The notes under the pieces were generated by a model. That model was given only the letters and a program-made list of their open reading frames with translations. It had not been told where the DNA came from and ran no database searches. Shown here one piece after another: positions 43,251-55,612 of a stretch of 64,000 bases of DNA. Source of the DNA: Gnetum montanum (taxonomy: Eukaryota > Streptophyta > Gnetopsida > Gnetales > Gnetaceae); the NCBI GenBank assembly GCA_015680685.1, contig MNCI01011084.1:289355-353354 (forward strand), written 5' to 3'. How positions within the stretch are numbered: position 1 is the first letter of the stretch; every line of letters starts with the position of its first letter. A program made the position numbers and the translations under genes.

Positions 43251-44010
43251 ACGCGATATCGTGGCTTGTCTCCTCATCTATAAATAAGAGGTAGACAGAT
43301 GAATTTTGGGGAGCATTAGTTTTAGAGTTAGTTTTAATTTCAATTTTTATTTTCTCTCTCTCAACCCTTTTCCTCTCCGTGTATGCCCACAGTGTGGTGA
43401 TTGTAATTGTATGACATTCTTATTCGAGTGTGACGTACTTAGACATGCACATGACCATAAATAAAGATCGAGATTACTTAATCATTGCAGCATTCACTTA
43501 GTTTAATCATTTAATTAGTTGTTATTTACTGCTTTCCTAGTTAATATCTTCTCACCCTTAACTCATGTTAAAATGTGGAATGAGTACGACTTGATTACGA
43601 GCATTTAAGTGTGACTACTTGGTAACCCAGTAGCGTACCTAGGATCTATGCTTGGTAATCCTAGTGGTAGTCATGCACGAAGTCTAAGATGTGTATGAAT
43701 AATCAAGGAATGGATGCTCATCACACTTAGGCTAAATTAGATTCTCTCACACTCTCTCTCTTAGATTAGTTAATATTACTTTCCATTGCCTTTAGGAGTA
43801 GAGTTAGATTAGAAACCACATCATACACCTCACTCTGGACTAAACCACACATGACAAAGCTAATACTAGTCCAGATGGGAAGACAACGAACTAAGACCTA
43901 AGGCTAACTGTCTAGATGCCACAACTAGTCTGTTTGCGGAGTTTGACCAGATCGTGCGTGTAACGCTCGTATTCATATGGTTGAGTGTAGGGGTACCTCG
44001 CCACTCATCA
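43251..44010 (+). repeat. 3' LTR of element A, second tandem copy (5'-truncated)
   Basis: Begins within U3 at acgcgatatcgtggcttgtc, so about the first 70-85 bases are missing, then follows the LTR to its true end ctcatca at 44,010. The join to the first copy occurs at a shared 'ta'. It keeps the TATA box (about 43,279). Confidence 0.88.
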
Positions 44011-44015
44011 GTAGC
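44011..44015. repeat. Target duplication of element A, right copy (GTAGC)
   Basis: Partner of 34,747-34,751 with one C/T difference. Confidence 0.75.
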
Positions 44016-44770
44016 TAAGAGAGAAGAGAGAAGAGAGAGAAAAGAAGAAGTTTGTTGTTGCCAACACCAAGATTGCACTTTTCGTTGTCCATCCATAAGT
44101 GCATCATCAATCTTGTCCCTTGCATAACTGCTCTAGCACCAGTCCATTCCAAGTGTTCCCTCCAGATCCAATCCATTGTTGTATGATTGTCATCTGCACA
44201 CACAACATAGTCTTATATTAGAAAGGGTAAATGAATCACAATGCAATTTATACCTTGCTTCAGTGTAAGGTCCATTAGCTAAGTTGTGATATGGATGATG
44301 CAGAGTCTGCAGATATAATATTGGTAACTACCCAAGGTGTAGGGGTTTAGAGAAAATCGAAAAAATTGGACCAGGACCCCCATGACTGAGAGCAAACCTC
44401 TGGTAGCGATAGAATAGATGCATGGATGACGTGGACTCATTGCCTGCTATATCAAAAGAACCATACCTTAGTATCAACATTATAACTCTAAGGTAAAAAC
44501 CAAACATTAGCAATCAATGAAACACAGTTCATACCATCTTCAAGAGCATTTATTAGGTGACAAATCAAACAAAATAAACAAACACACAAAGAAATGAAAG
44601 AGTATAAATGATGTTGTAAAAAAAGAAGAAGAAAAGTTAAAGAAATTTGTGAAACAAGAATGTGTAAAACAAAAACTTAAAAAGGAACTGAGGACCTTGA
44701 TTGATCAGCATAGGTGGCCATCTCCCCCATGACTAAGTTGGAAGGGAGAGATCCAAAATAATGAGCAAGG
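44016..44770 (-). other. Post-pol remnant of element B
   Basis: Starts with a GA-rich microsatellite-like run (44,016-44,050). Near 44,735 the minus strand reads acttagtcatgggggagatgg, which matches the 3' end of the spacer just before the 3' ORF in A (39,190) and C (57,425). This shows that RT through spacer is deleted in B. No ORF is credible. Confidence 0.5.
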
Positions 44771-45629
44771 TCATCCTTTCTCCGATGTGTTATGTGCATT
44801 GACTGTTTTAGATTCATGATAAGCTTTGGTCTGTTGCATATCAACTAGTATTCTCCTATTAGAGCATTTTCTTGAATTTTTTAGGAGCTTCCAACTTTCC
44901 CCAATTGATGTTTTTAGGTTAAGGGTTGGAAGTTGGCGATACTCATGCTGCAATGCATCTATGCCTTCTATGTGGACGGAAGTTGGTCCCCCAGTTAGTT
45001 CTATGCATGTTGGTGAGTTGCTCTCTTGATTAGCTGTCAACCACAGGATGTGCTATATACAAGCATTTTTGTATGTTAATTTCTTAGGCACACCGGTTGC
45101 ATGCAGGCAATGCTGAACATTCCTGTACGTAATCACCACCTGTATCACTGTATGTGATGCATGGAACTATCTTCTTCTCGATCTTTCCAAAAGTGTTTTC
45201 CTTAGATATTTCCAAGGAAAGATCGTGGATTCCTAGGCATGCATTTATGGTACTGAGCCATGCCCTCCCCATTATTATTGGGAAGTCCCCTTTGTCATTG
45301 TTTACTTGTATCACTAGGAAATCAGCTAGGTATGACCAACCACACACAGTGGTAATGATGTCCTCCACCAGTCCCAAGGGAACAATGATGGAATGGTCAA
45401 CCAGCTCTAAGCAAATATTGCTCTTCTTTAGTGGAGGCAGGTTCTATGCTGTATACATCTCTTGTGATATTAAGTTGACTTCGGAACCTGAGTGTAGAAG
45501 AGCTTTACATGGTTCATTCCTAGCGACTTGGAGATAGATTAAAGGACTTCCGGGGTTAGTGAATTTTCTAGGAAGTTGGCCCTCCTTAATCCAGTCAGTG
45601 ATGGTATGTGTTAACATAACCATATGCAT
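44771..45629 (-). pseudogene. Protease and linker, element B
   Basis: Minus-strand 45,629-45,444 has GSPLIYLQVARNEPCKALL then HSGSEVNLIS, the protease with the catalytic Asp replaced by His. It is followed at 45,377-45,084 by the linker FPIIMGRAWLSTINA and SDTGGDYVQ, and at 45,040-44,771 by the acidic region that in C and E leads to RT. RT itself is missing. Confidence 0.8.
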
Positions 45630-46199
45630 TGAGCTCTATTTTTGGTTCAAAAGGAGCTTTGAAGCCTTATTTGATGGAGAAGCGTTCGGAGGCTCAACCA
45701 CTTGTGGTTGTGAGAGCTTGGTTGGATTGTTGGTTCTGAAGAAAGGTCTTCTCTTTGTACAGTTGTTAAAACCAGTAGCAGGTTGAAGGTTTATAGCTCT
45801 CGTAGCATTGTGTTGTTGTGGTTGAGTGGGGAGTTCCCCTTGCATTGCTGGAGCAGGTGGTAATGGAGCTATCAGTGTGAGAGTTGCGGATGGATTTGGA
45901 GGATGGTATGTTTGTGGGTTGTCTCTCCTGAAGAAGGAGTCCTATAATACTTCCAAGCTTGGTAGTGATGTTGTGATGTCACGTGATGAATAGAGTCATG
46001 TGGAGAGATTGGCTATTGCACGTAGTAGCCATATGGATCCGGTTGCTGGTAAGGGTATTGTTTCCTTGGCGGTGGCATCCCCCATGACTGTGGACATTGC
46101 CACTACTGGTGTTGCTCAATAGGTTGTGGTGTAGTTCCACTTGGATAATACGTTAATGGTTAGTAGAACTACCTCAGTTTACCTTGGGGATAAGGTAAT

Positions 46200-48229
46200 C
46201 GTTGGGGTGCCTGCTGTTTGTTAAGTTATGGGTTAAGTGCATACACCGCAGACTCTTGCAGATGTGAGATTACTAGGCAACATCCCTTAGGATGGTCATA
46301 CTGGCATATCTCACATCCACCATCATTGTCCATATCAGAATCCACAACCTCTTCGATGATGGCCATTTTACCCTTACCTTTGTTATGTGCATGGTCCAAA
46401 TCCCTCTTCTTCATTTTGTCATAGTCACAACCTCGCTCCTTGGACTCCTCTACGATTTTGAGAACGGTTTCAAATCTACTATCTAAGGAGTCTGACATTT
46501 GGTCTACCTTCACCAACACTTCTGTTGTTAATTTTTGGAGTGGCAAGGTTTTCCTATTCACCATCTCTTCGAGTGGTGACTCTTCCTCCTCCTCATAGAA
46601 TCTCACTCCCCTTTTTCGAAGGGAAGGATCACGGTTGTACTCTTTCACACTTTCTCTCTTACGTAGCTCTCCTTGTTCCTTGGCTACTTGCTCCAACAAT
46701 CTATGAACTTGATGGGACCTAAGCTCTGATAATCTCCATTGGGCATAGGTTCTAAGGGTTCTCCTTGTTTCATGCCTAAGTCCATCTACGAGATGGCGTA
46801 GTTGATCCTTCTGTGAATAACCATGGCTTGGGCAATGATGTAGCAGTGCATAATATTGGCCCATGGTAGCATCTAAGGGTTCATGAGTTTCCTGCTTCCA
46901 TCCTTGGATTTTCTTTCATAGGTTGGACACCCAGAAGTATGTTTGATACTTATTTTTAAATAGTTCTAGCATTGTACTCCACCTTTGAATGGATTCTAGT
47001 TCTAAGGACCGGTACCAACTTTCCGCTTCTTTTACTAGTGTCCCTGGGAACAACTTTAGCTTTTGCCATTTGGTCTCAATGTTTTGCAAGGCACATGCAT
47101 TGTGAAATGCTTGTAAGTGGTTCTGAGGATCAACATTGTATCCCCCTTCAAATCATGAGATATTATTCATGTCTAACCTCTTGATCCTACTATCTTTTTG
47201 GTGCCTTGTGGGAATTCTAACAACCTCCATGATGTCTAACATGCTTCGAGTTGCAAGTAGGGGTTCTTCGTGGTCATTCCTTTCATAGCTTCTATGATTT
47301 CTACACGGTTCCCTACTTTTCCTTCTTCCATGCCATGATTATCTAGAATTCCCTTGTCCTCATTCCTGACTCTCTCGTCAAAGTTTCTCACTTTGCTTAC
47401 CCTTATCCTCACGGTTAGGTTCTTTATGATTGCATCCTGATACTAAAGGAGAGGGTGAATGTGATGATGAAGGTGAAGAAGAAGGAGAAAAATCACCATG
47501 ACGATGTTTCCTACCTTCTCTTCAGTGGTCTCGACCTCGATCGTGATGACAATCAAAATGTCCATCCTTGTCATGTGTTTGTGTTCCCTCATTGAACACT
47601 TGGTGTTCGTGGGGATTAGAACCAGGGTTGTGAATCATGGAGTGAAGGTTTTGATACACCACCTCCTCACCATCGTTAGGAGGGAGAACATCGTTTTGTG
47701 GAGAACTTATTGAAATAGGTTCACCACCCTCAATTTTGCTTAAGATAGGTGAAGTGTTATGGGGTCCTTTGCCCTTCAAAGATGTGTGATAACTCTCCTA
47801 TCGCAAGTTCCATTGACGTTGCACTTCTATGGGATGGTAATCCCTTGTGTCCTAATCACAAGCAATGTACTCTGCGTAGAATTGTAACATGCCTATTCAT
47901 GCAAGAGCATGAAGGAGCATGTTGGGGACTGCTCGGTCTGGAGGCAACACTATGTTACCCTCCAAGTCTCTCCAACGTAGTTGTTCATCTTAATGGAGAA
48001 TAAAGGTAAATTCGGGTATATACTCATCGTGATGAATATATACCACATGAAACTGTTGAGGAACTGGTGGATTTTGGTTATGTGTGTTGTGCCATTGACT
48101 GTCTCTAGTGTTGTTCCTAGGCGGTGAAGTGCTTTTTTGTGAAGAAGAAGAAATTTTAGTCTTGTTCGATGTGCTATTTACCGTTATCTTATTTTTCTTT
48201 TGATCAATCCTAAGGGTTCGTTCTAGCAT
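46200..48229 (-). pseudogene. gag of element B
   Basis: Frames at 48,229-47,990 (N-terminus, ending DEYIPEFTFILH), 47,779-47,522 and 46,864-46,226 cover the family gag. The last is a 212-codon open frame with YYALLHHCPSHGYSQKDQLRH and LVDGLRHETRRTL, part of the retrotransposon gag domain, then an RKRGVRFYEEEEESPLEE acidic part and CQYDHPKGCCLV, the Cys/His box. The Trp codon in IQGWKQ is intact here while D has TAG. The best preserved gag C-terminal half in the window. Confidence 0.85.
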
Positions 48230-48280
48230 CCCAACGATATGAATGATCTCCTATGTTCTACATAGCGCACACAAAACTAA

Positions 48281-48300
48281 GTCCTCCGCAACGGCGCCAA
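48281..48300 (-). other. Primer binding site of element B (tRNA-Asp type)
   Basis: Minus strand reads ttggcgccgttgcggaggac directly after the LTR end ctcatca. The first 13 bases fit the tRNA-Asp complement used by Athila/Tat elements. Best preserved primer site here. Confidence 0.88.
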
Positions 48301-49056
48301 TGATGAGTGGCGAGGTACCCCTACACTTAACCATATGAATATGAGTGTCTCATGCGCAATCCAGTCGAACTCCAAGGACTAAGTGCTTATGTGCCTTAAT
48401 GGAACACTTAAGGTTAATCAATCGTTGTCTTCCCAAACTTACTTGTATTGTCACGGTTGTATGGTTAAGTAAGCTTGAGGTGTATGATTTTTATATCTTT
48501 TGTCTTTTTAATTGCTTACACTAATAGGGGAAGGTGAAGAGACTAAGTAACTAAATTTTATTAACTATTTACTAACTAAGTTCTAATTGTCCTAGCACCA
48601 GTATCCGTTCTCACTTGCTGCACACACCCTGAACCAGTGCAACGCTGCTGGGATTACCAAACACTACTCGTTACTGGGTTACCAAGCATTACACGTGTGC
48701 TCAAAGCGGTCGTACTGAATGCACTTAACTAGGAGGGTCAAGGGTTGAGAGAGATTAATTATCTAGGAAAGCACTTAAACATTTAATAATAATTAAATCC
48801 TATTTAGCTTAGTCCATATGCTGCAAGGTTTATCAGAAACTTCGTCTTTATTGCCGTACACAAATGTGTGCTCAGGTACAATTTGCTCGAATAAAGATCC
48901 GTTCACTTTGAGACTCCTACTATGGGCACATGGAAATTATTCTAACTCTAAAATGGTAAAATTGCTATAGTTTGGCTAAGGGACTAACTTGAGATGCCCA
49001 AAACAGGGAAAGTCGCCTCTTATTTATAGGGGTGGACACGATATCGCGGCTCATCA
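48301..49056 (-). repeat. 5' LTR of element B
   Basis: 756 bp from tgatgag (48,301) to ctcatca (49,056). Similar throughout to 33,775-34,551 except a small deletion in the palindrome region near 49,035-49,050. Confidence 0.9.
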
Positions 49057-49061
49057 CTTAG

Positions 49062-49713
49062 TGATAAAGTGAATACCTATAGTGTGATGTTAAACAATTG
49101 TATGGAATCTTTGTTCGAGTAGATTGTACTTAGGCACAATTCATGGATGGAAATAGAGATCGAGACTATTTCTCACCATTATAGCATTACACTTAGTTTC
49201 TTTACTTTTACTTAGTAATTTTCCTTAGTTTAATTTTTACTTTAATATTTTTACTTTAGTTTAGTTCTTCACATTTTATAAGTAGTTTAATTTTCTCATG
49301 TTCATTACTAAGGCAAAATGAGTATGATTGGTTTCCAGCATTAAGTGTAATTGTTTAGTAACCTAGTAGTGGCTTCACTTGATTTGCTCAGTAGTGAACT
49401 CACTTAGTAATCCTAGTAATGGTTACATGAGACCAAGACATGTATGACAAGCTAGGAATGAATGTTTATCACCATAGGATAGAATAGATTTATATTTCTA
49501 TTATCATTTACATGTATATTGTATTTTCATCTCTCATTATGAATACACTTAGCAGTAATTCAAGCCTACAACATTAGAATATCATACACCTTACTAAGAG
49601 TTAAACCATATAGCTCATACTTCACTAACTCAAAGTCAAAAGACAATGATCATGAACCAACTATCAACCACTAGAATACTTACATTGTTCATCCACAAAT
49701 TACGATCTGGTCA
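49062..49713 (+). repeat. 5' LTR of element C, second part
   Basis: Continues the LTR interrupted at 33,774. It carries the TTCGAG and tactta-type blocks of the transcribed LTR part and the 'actagaatacttacattg' end region. The last 40-50 bases, including ctcatca, are deleted before the primer site. Confidence 0.7.
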
Positions 49714-49728
49714 TGCCATTGTCGAGGA
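49714..49728 (+). other. Primer binding site of element C, degenerate
   Basis: tgccattgtcgagga occupies the place of the tRNA-Asp-type site; several transitions from the form in B. Confidence 0.5.
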
Positions 49729-49844
49729 TGTGTCAATGTTTTCTTAGTAGTTGATTTTATAGAGTTCGTTGTATTAAGAATTACAAAATTTATCTTTCAC
49801 ACTTGAATTAACACACACACACTTAAGAGCATCAAAAAGATAAT

Positions 49845-52330
49845 ATGGCTTCTACACTTAAAGGAAAAGTCATCACTTACCAAAGAAACTCATAAGATTC
49901 ATGACAAAGGATATGATGAAAAAGATTGGAGTGCACCCATGCAAACCAGAATTTTATATGCTTGCATTGATCTATACTATCTTGATTTCAAGTTTATCTT
50001 TCACCAGGATGACCAACTAAGGTGGAGAGATTTATAGGGCAATGTTGTTTTGCCTCACAAATGTTTTGCACCAACAATGTTGCAAGTAACCTTGATGAGG
50101 TTAAACCTTGACAATGCACAAGAAGGATACCATGTCATTAAATACATGACTAGGCCATATCAACCTACAGAAGCACAAGCAAGAAGGGATGCTACCATGG
50201 AGATAAGAAATAAGCGTAACAAAGGAAAGAAAGTGTCTCACATGGTTGTTCTAGAAGAAATAAATGATGATACATTTACAATGGAAGACTTTATCAAACT
50301 CATGAATCTCATTCACAAATACCAATCGTTTGTCTATAAGAACCTATCAAAATATAGTTGCATTTAACCCTTGTAGAAACACCTAGGAGAGATATGGAAG
50401 ACTCCAAACTTAGGTGGAGCTTAAGGCCTAAAGATTCCATAGAACCAAAAGAGAATGAATTATGAAGTTACAAAAGGAGAACTAGCTAACACCATTCTCT
50501 AACTACTTCATTTTCCTCTTGACATTCATCTATGAAGTTTGATAAATGGGAATGAAGATCAAGAACCTATGATAGGAAAAGATGAAGAGATCATGGGAGA
50601 TATACATCAAAAAAGGTATCCTGATGATGAAAAGCATGATTGTGAACAAAGAACAAATAGAATCAGATATAAAGAAATAGAGCATTATGATCAACAAAGG
50701 GGTCATAACTACAACAGAGTCTATGAACATGAAGATCAAGAAGAACCCCTATTAGCCACTCATAAATTGATTAATATAAGAGAAGCAGTATATATCCCTA
50801 CTAGGCACATAAGGGATAGTCACATCAAGCGACTAGATATGAACAACATTCTCAAGTTTGAAGGTGGATATAATGCAGATCCACAACACCACCTCTAAGC
50901 ATTCCACGATGCCTATGCCCTTCAAAACATTGAAAATGATTGGCAAAAATTGAAGTTGTTTCCCAAAATACTTATCAAGAAAGTAGTGAGCTAGTACAAG
51001 TCCTTAGAACTAGAATCAATCTAAAGATGAAGTACCATGCTAGAGAATGATAAATATCAAACCTATTCAAGAGTATCCAATTTGAGAGAGCAGATTTAAG
51101 GATGGAAGTAAGAAATACATGAATCCCTTGACATAGCAATCGATAGATATTATTCATTTCTACATAGGTGCCTAGGCCACGGTTTTTCTCAAAGGGAGCA
51201 CCTACGACACATTGTTGATGGGTTACGAAATAAAACAAGAGAAACTCTTGGGGTATATACCCAAGGCAAATTATCAAAAATGACAATCCATTGAATCCAA
51301 AGACTAATAAACTAAGGGGCTAAAGAGGAAGGAGAACTAAAAAAAAAAAGAGAATCAGTAGAAGAATATAATTGAGATCTCACAATGAACAAAAAAGGAA
51401 TGTGAAAATGTGTGAGAAATAGAAAAAAGAAACTTTGGAGGATGCCATCTAAAAGAAGACTCTACCAATCCAAAAATCGGTCAATGAAATTATGACAAAG
51501 GTAGAGAAAATGTGGGATTTGGTGTATAAAAAATTTGCTACTGCACTTAAGATCATAGAGGAAAGGATTGAACAAGTTGTAAACAAGAACAAAGAAAGAA
51601 AGAAAAGAAGAGATAATAGATGAGAGAACTACAAACATAAAGGGAAAGTTACTGCAATTAAGAAGTTCGCAGACTCTAGTTCAAAAGATGAAGAAGGATG
51701 CAAAGTGTCCCAATATGAACATCCTAATGGATGTTGCCCTGTTATTGCCCACTTGCAAGAGTTTGGGGCATACACACTTAATCCAAGATTTGTCAAGAAA
51801 TAGATGCTAAGACAATTACCTTACCCACAAGGTAACTTTCGACAACCTTACCAACCATCATACTATTCAAGCGAAGCCTAACCTTAACCACAAGAGCAAT
51901 ATGAGTAGCGGTGGTAGTAACCACAAGCATGGGAAATGTCACCACCAAGGTAGAAATATCCATATAAGCAACCAGATCCTTATGGATATTATGTTCAATG
52001 TCCAATCTCTCCTAGAAATGCTTTAGTTCATACCTCCTCTTACTATTATCCACCAAAGTACCATAGATCCACTACATTGTGAATGGATCCCAAATCTTAT
52101 GCACATCAACCAACAACAAGTTCATCAATTCAACCTCTAAACTCTCTACCACCTATGCCACCACTGATTATGCAAGGAGAATTGCCAACATAATTGCAAC
52201 AAAAGAATGCTACTAGGGTAGTTAACACACAAGACAATGTGATGATAAATGAACCTAGATTTGAGAAACGTCCATTTTTCAAAAAGGGTTTAAAGGATGG
52301 GAACTTCACCAACATTAACCCCATCTATAC
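49845..52330 (+). pseudogene. gag of element C
   Basis: ATG at 49,845 (MASTLKGK), homologous to the gag start of A. Two longer open stretches, 50,050-50,367 and 50,539-50,898, contain the N-terminal region and EDQEEPLLATHKL with KFEGGYNADPQHHL, the start of the gag domain. Further on come GLRNKTRETLGVYTQGKLS, a lysine-rich segment, then SQYEHPNGCCPVIAHLQE near 51,710 (first Cys of the box now Ser) and a P/S-rich tail with RPFFKKGLKDG. Many in-frame stops. Confidence 0.8.
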
Positions 52331-52379
52331 ATACTCTTTAAGGGAACACCACATTCTACAAATCTAAATTTGACCATTG

Positions 52380-53060
52380 TCATGCTCACTCAAACTATAA
52401 CACATTGGATCAAGGCAAGAGCACTTTCCAAGAAGAGAAAAGATCTAGGAAGTCCCTTAGTATATCTCTAAATAGCAGGACACAAACCATGCAAGGCTCT
52501 ACTAGATTCTAGGTTAGGGGTAAATTTGATTTCATAAGACATATACAAAGCTTGGAATCTTCCTCCACTAAAGAAGAGAAATATTTGACTAGAGCTTGCA
52601 AATTAGTCAATCATTATCCCACTTAGGCAAGTGGAAGATGTCATCACCATCATAAATGGTTGATCCTACCCTGCTAATTTTCTTTTCATACACGTATGAA
52701 AAAAAAGGGAGTATTTCCTATCATTATGGGAGGAGCATAGCTTAGCACTATAGACACTAAGCTAGGGATCAAAGACCTGTCCATAGAAATCTTCAAGGAA
52801 GATGAAGTTGGAATCATACAAAGATGTCGGGTTCCATGTATTGCATACAATGATAATGGATGCAATTGTGTGTATAAAATATGGGTCATAAAGCAAGAAG
52901 CCAATACAACATGCAATCAATGTATAGAAGATATGTGTATACAATAGTGTTTGTATGCAATAATCACAAAACAAGAAGGTATCCAATGGCTAATCACTAA
53001 AAAAGAGATAGATTTTAATATGTGCATGGAACCATTAAATAAAATCACAAGTGCCCACAT
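52380..53060 (+). pseudogene. Protease and linker, element C
   Basis: Translation shows GHKPCKALLDSRLGVNLIS near 52,500 (DSG of the active site now DSR), then IMGGA and STIDTKLGIKDLSIE (52,725-52,790) and CIAYNDNGCNCVYKIW, the conserved linker also present in B, D, E and F. Stops present. Confidence 0.8.
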
Positions 53061-53149
53061 TGAAGAAACCAACAAGTTAGAATAGTTAAGAAGGAAACAT
53101 TCCTGTGTACAATCATATTAAGAAGAAAACATTGAATGGTGATAGTTAG

Positions 53150-54210
53150 AGATCCAAGACAAGTATGAACCAAAACCTTTAGAACTGAAAGCCCTACCAA
53201 ATGTACTAGAATATGCATTTTTGAATAACAAGAAATTGGTAATTATTAATGCCAATCTTGGTAAAGAGAAAAAGAGAGGACTACTAAAAGTGATAAATAA
53301 ATGACCAACAGCATTCGCATGGTCCTATGATGAAATAACACGTATAGATCTATGCATATGTCAACACTAAATTTATACAGATCCAACTATCAAACCTCAT
53401 CACCAACCACAAAGAAGATTAAATCCTAAACTCAAAGAAGTGTTCAACCAAGAATTGGAAAAACTCTTAAAAGTAGGATTCATCTATCCAATAGTAGATA
53501 GTGAATGGGTTAGTCCCTTAGTTATAGTCTCAAAGAAAGGTGGCAAGTAGAGGGTCTACATCAACTTCTAGTTATTGAATCAGCAACATTGAAGGACTAC
53601 TTTCCCTTGCATTTATGGACTACTATTTTAGGACATTAGTACTATAGTTTCCTTGAAGGGTACAATGGGTATAACCAAATTTGGATTGCACTAGAAGATC
53701 AAGAGAAGACTACATTCACTAGTTCATGGGGAATGTTTTCCTACAGACAAATTTCTTTTGGCTTATGCAATGCTCCTGCTATCTTTCAAAGACTTATACT
53801 AAGTATTTTCCAAAAACAGATTGACAATGAAGTGGAAGTATTTATGGATGACTTTTGCACATATGGACTACACTTCAAATAGGCCTTGAATCGACTAGAG
53901 AAGGTTTTGAAAAGATGTGTTGAAACTAATCTAAACCTTAATTGATAGAAAAGCCATTTAATGATCCAAGATGGCATTGTTTTAGGACATAAAATATCTC
54001 AAAAAGTAATAGAGGTAGATCTTGACAAGATAAGAGCCATTCAAAATATCATCTAGTGACCACAAATTGTTAAGGATGTTAGATCATTCCTTGGCCATAC
54101 AAGATATTATAGAAGATTTATTAAGAATTTTTTAAAGATCGCAAAGCTACTAGTAAAACTTACAAAGAAAGATGCACCATTCCAATGGATAAAACAATGT
54201 GAGAAGGCAT
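53150..54210 (+). pseudogene. Reverse transcriptase, element C
   Basis: In order: PTAFAWSYDEIT, HHQPQRRLNPKLKEV, VGFIYPIVDSEWVSPLVIV, then the catalytic VFMDDFCTYG at about 53,838-53,867 (all three acidic/Met positions of FMDD kept), then VLGHKISQKVIEVD and VRSFLGHTRYYRRFIKNF, the thumb/connection. FMDD rather than YIDD is usual for the Athila branch. Interrupted by several TAG/TGA codons and at least one frameshift. Confidence 0.85.
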
Positions 54211-54646
54211 TTAAGAAATTATCAAAACACTAATCCTTTGAGCTCCATATTAGTTCAAGCCCTTCCACATTATGAGAAACACTCCAAACTATGCATTGGG
54301 AGTAGTGCTTAGTCAACTAGATGATAAAAAATGACCCTACTATATACAATACACCAGTCAAAGCATCACAGAAGCATTACTTAATTACACCACTGTAGAA
54401 AAGGAGCTTATGGTCATGGTGTATGCACTTGAAAAATTCAAACATTATGTGCTTGGGCATCCTATTTATGTTCACACAAATCATAGTGCTATTATATTCC
54501 TAATGAATAAACTAGCAGTCAATCCAAGGATGATGCGATGGCTTATGATATTACAAGAGTTTGACATTACAATGATAGACACGAAGGGAATTGAAAATGC
54601 TGTAGTTGATCATTCATCAAGACTAATATGGGAATTGCAAGAATAG
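54211..54646 (+). pseudogene. RNase H, element C
   Basis: A 78-codon open stretch (54,410-54,646) reads MVYALEKFKHYVLG, VHTNHSAIIFLMN, RWLMILQEFDITM and KGIENAVVDHSSRL, the C-terminal two thirds of gypsy RNase H. The N-terminal part is decayed at 54,250-54,400. Confidence 0.85.
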
Positions 54647-54770
54647 GATGAACCATTATTAGACCAATTTCCTGATGAAATTTTTTTTACAAAAATAATC
54701 ATGATTCTCAACTCAACAGAAAAATCATGGATTACTAATTACATGACTTACCTCACTTCACAAGAGCTTT

Positions 54771-55612
54771 ATGTTGAGCGGAATAAGAAATAAAAGAAAT
54801 AGTTTGACCACCGAGTTAGATGGTATGGGAATTAATGAGAATATTTACAAGATATGTGTCGACGGACTAGTAAGATGGTACATTCCAGAAGAGAGTCAAC
54901 AAAGAACTCTACAAGATTCACATGAGGAACCATGTGGTGGTCACTACATAGGATGCAGAACAACACTGAAGCTGATGATGGTAGGCTAATTTTGGCCTAT
55001 TATATTTAGGAATGCATACCAATTCACCCAATCTTGTGAAAGATGTCTACGTGAAAAAGGAATAATGACTAGAAATGAAGGTCCACAACAATGGATACAA
55101 TCATTGGAACCATTTGATGTCCAGGGAATTGATTTCATGGGGTCCATGACACCAATGTCCAATGGGAAATCCTACATCATAGTGATATTTGATTATTGTA
55201 CCAAGTGGGCAAAAGTAGCTGCAGTCCAAGATTGCACAACCAAAACAGCTACTAAATTCTTTCAACAATACATGGTAAATAAATTTGGAGTATGACGCAT
55301 ACTTATATCTAACAATGAAACATATTTTATAGGAGCTACATTCAAAAAGTTAATGCAACAACTTGGGGCAATTCAAGTAGGCAATAAAGTCCTCTATTAC
55401 AATCCCAATCATGTGGCATAAAAGACTAAGTTCCAAACCTTACAAGAAGGACCCTATATCTTCCATGTAACATACCAATTAGGCACCATGTAGATCTATC
55501 ATCCAACAAACCCACAAAAGCTTATCTTGGTTAATATTCAACAAGTCAAATCATTCTATGAATATCCTAACTCCTCTATGGATTCTACCCTATCTATCAA
55601 ACTAACTTAAAC
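54771..55612 (+). pseudogene. Integrase, element C
   Basis: Zinc-binding start with QRTLQDSHEEPCGGHY and ARNAYQF..QSCERC (54,890-55,050), then the core: QGIDFMGSMTP near 55,125 (first catalytic Asp kept), DYCTKWAKVAAV, and ISNNETYFIG near 55,310 where the second catalytic Asp appears changed to Asn. The sequence jumps after QQLGAIQ, so the Glu of DDE is deleted, to a C-terminal piece (KFQTLQEGPYIF, HPTNPQKLILVN). Inserts the cDNA when intact. Confidence 0.82.

Larger units (their letters stand above)
34752..44010 (+). mobile_element. Element A: gypsy element lacking pol but with gag and 3' ORF
   Basis: A plus-strand element of about 9.26 kb inserted in B, with LTRs at both ends, a tRNA-Asp-like primer site, a shortened gag, no protease/RT/integrase, the family spacer, an internal U3-like promoter module, the long 3' ORF and a polypurine tract. 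The 3' LTR is present as a tandem pair. A 624-base run of N falls in gag; the gap is about the size expected for gag, so pol is unlikely to be hidden there. It must have moved with enzymes from another copy. Confidence 0.88.
33775..49056 (-). mobile_element. Element B: deleted Athila-like gypsy carrying element A
   Basis: Bounded by two LTRs (34,551-33,775 and 49,056-48,301) with an exact target duplication CTTAG. Minus the inserted element A it is about 6.0 kb. It has LTR, primer site, gag, protease and linker, a remnant of the post-pol spacer, polypurine tract and LTR. RT, RNase H, integrase and the 3' ORF are gone, so it would depend on a helper. Its LTRs differ at about 5 percent of positions by my count, mostly transitions. 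Confidence 0.9.

Noticed and set aside
44016-44050. GA-rich run as a polypurine tract of element B
   Set aside because: The true tract (cagtcatgggggta) is next to the LTR at 34,552-34,566; this run is on the plus strand and not adjacent to a B LTR.
49057-49061. CTTAG as chance identity rather than a target duplication
   Set aside because: It sits exactly outside both full LTR termini of B, and removing B restores a continuous LTR of element C.
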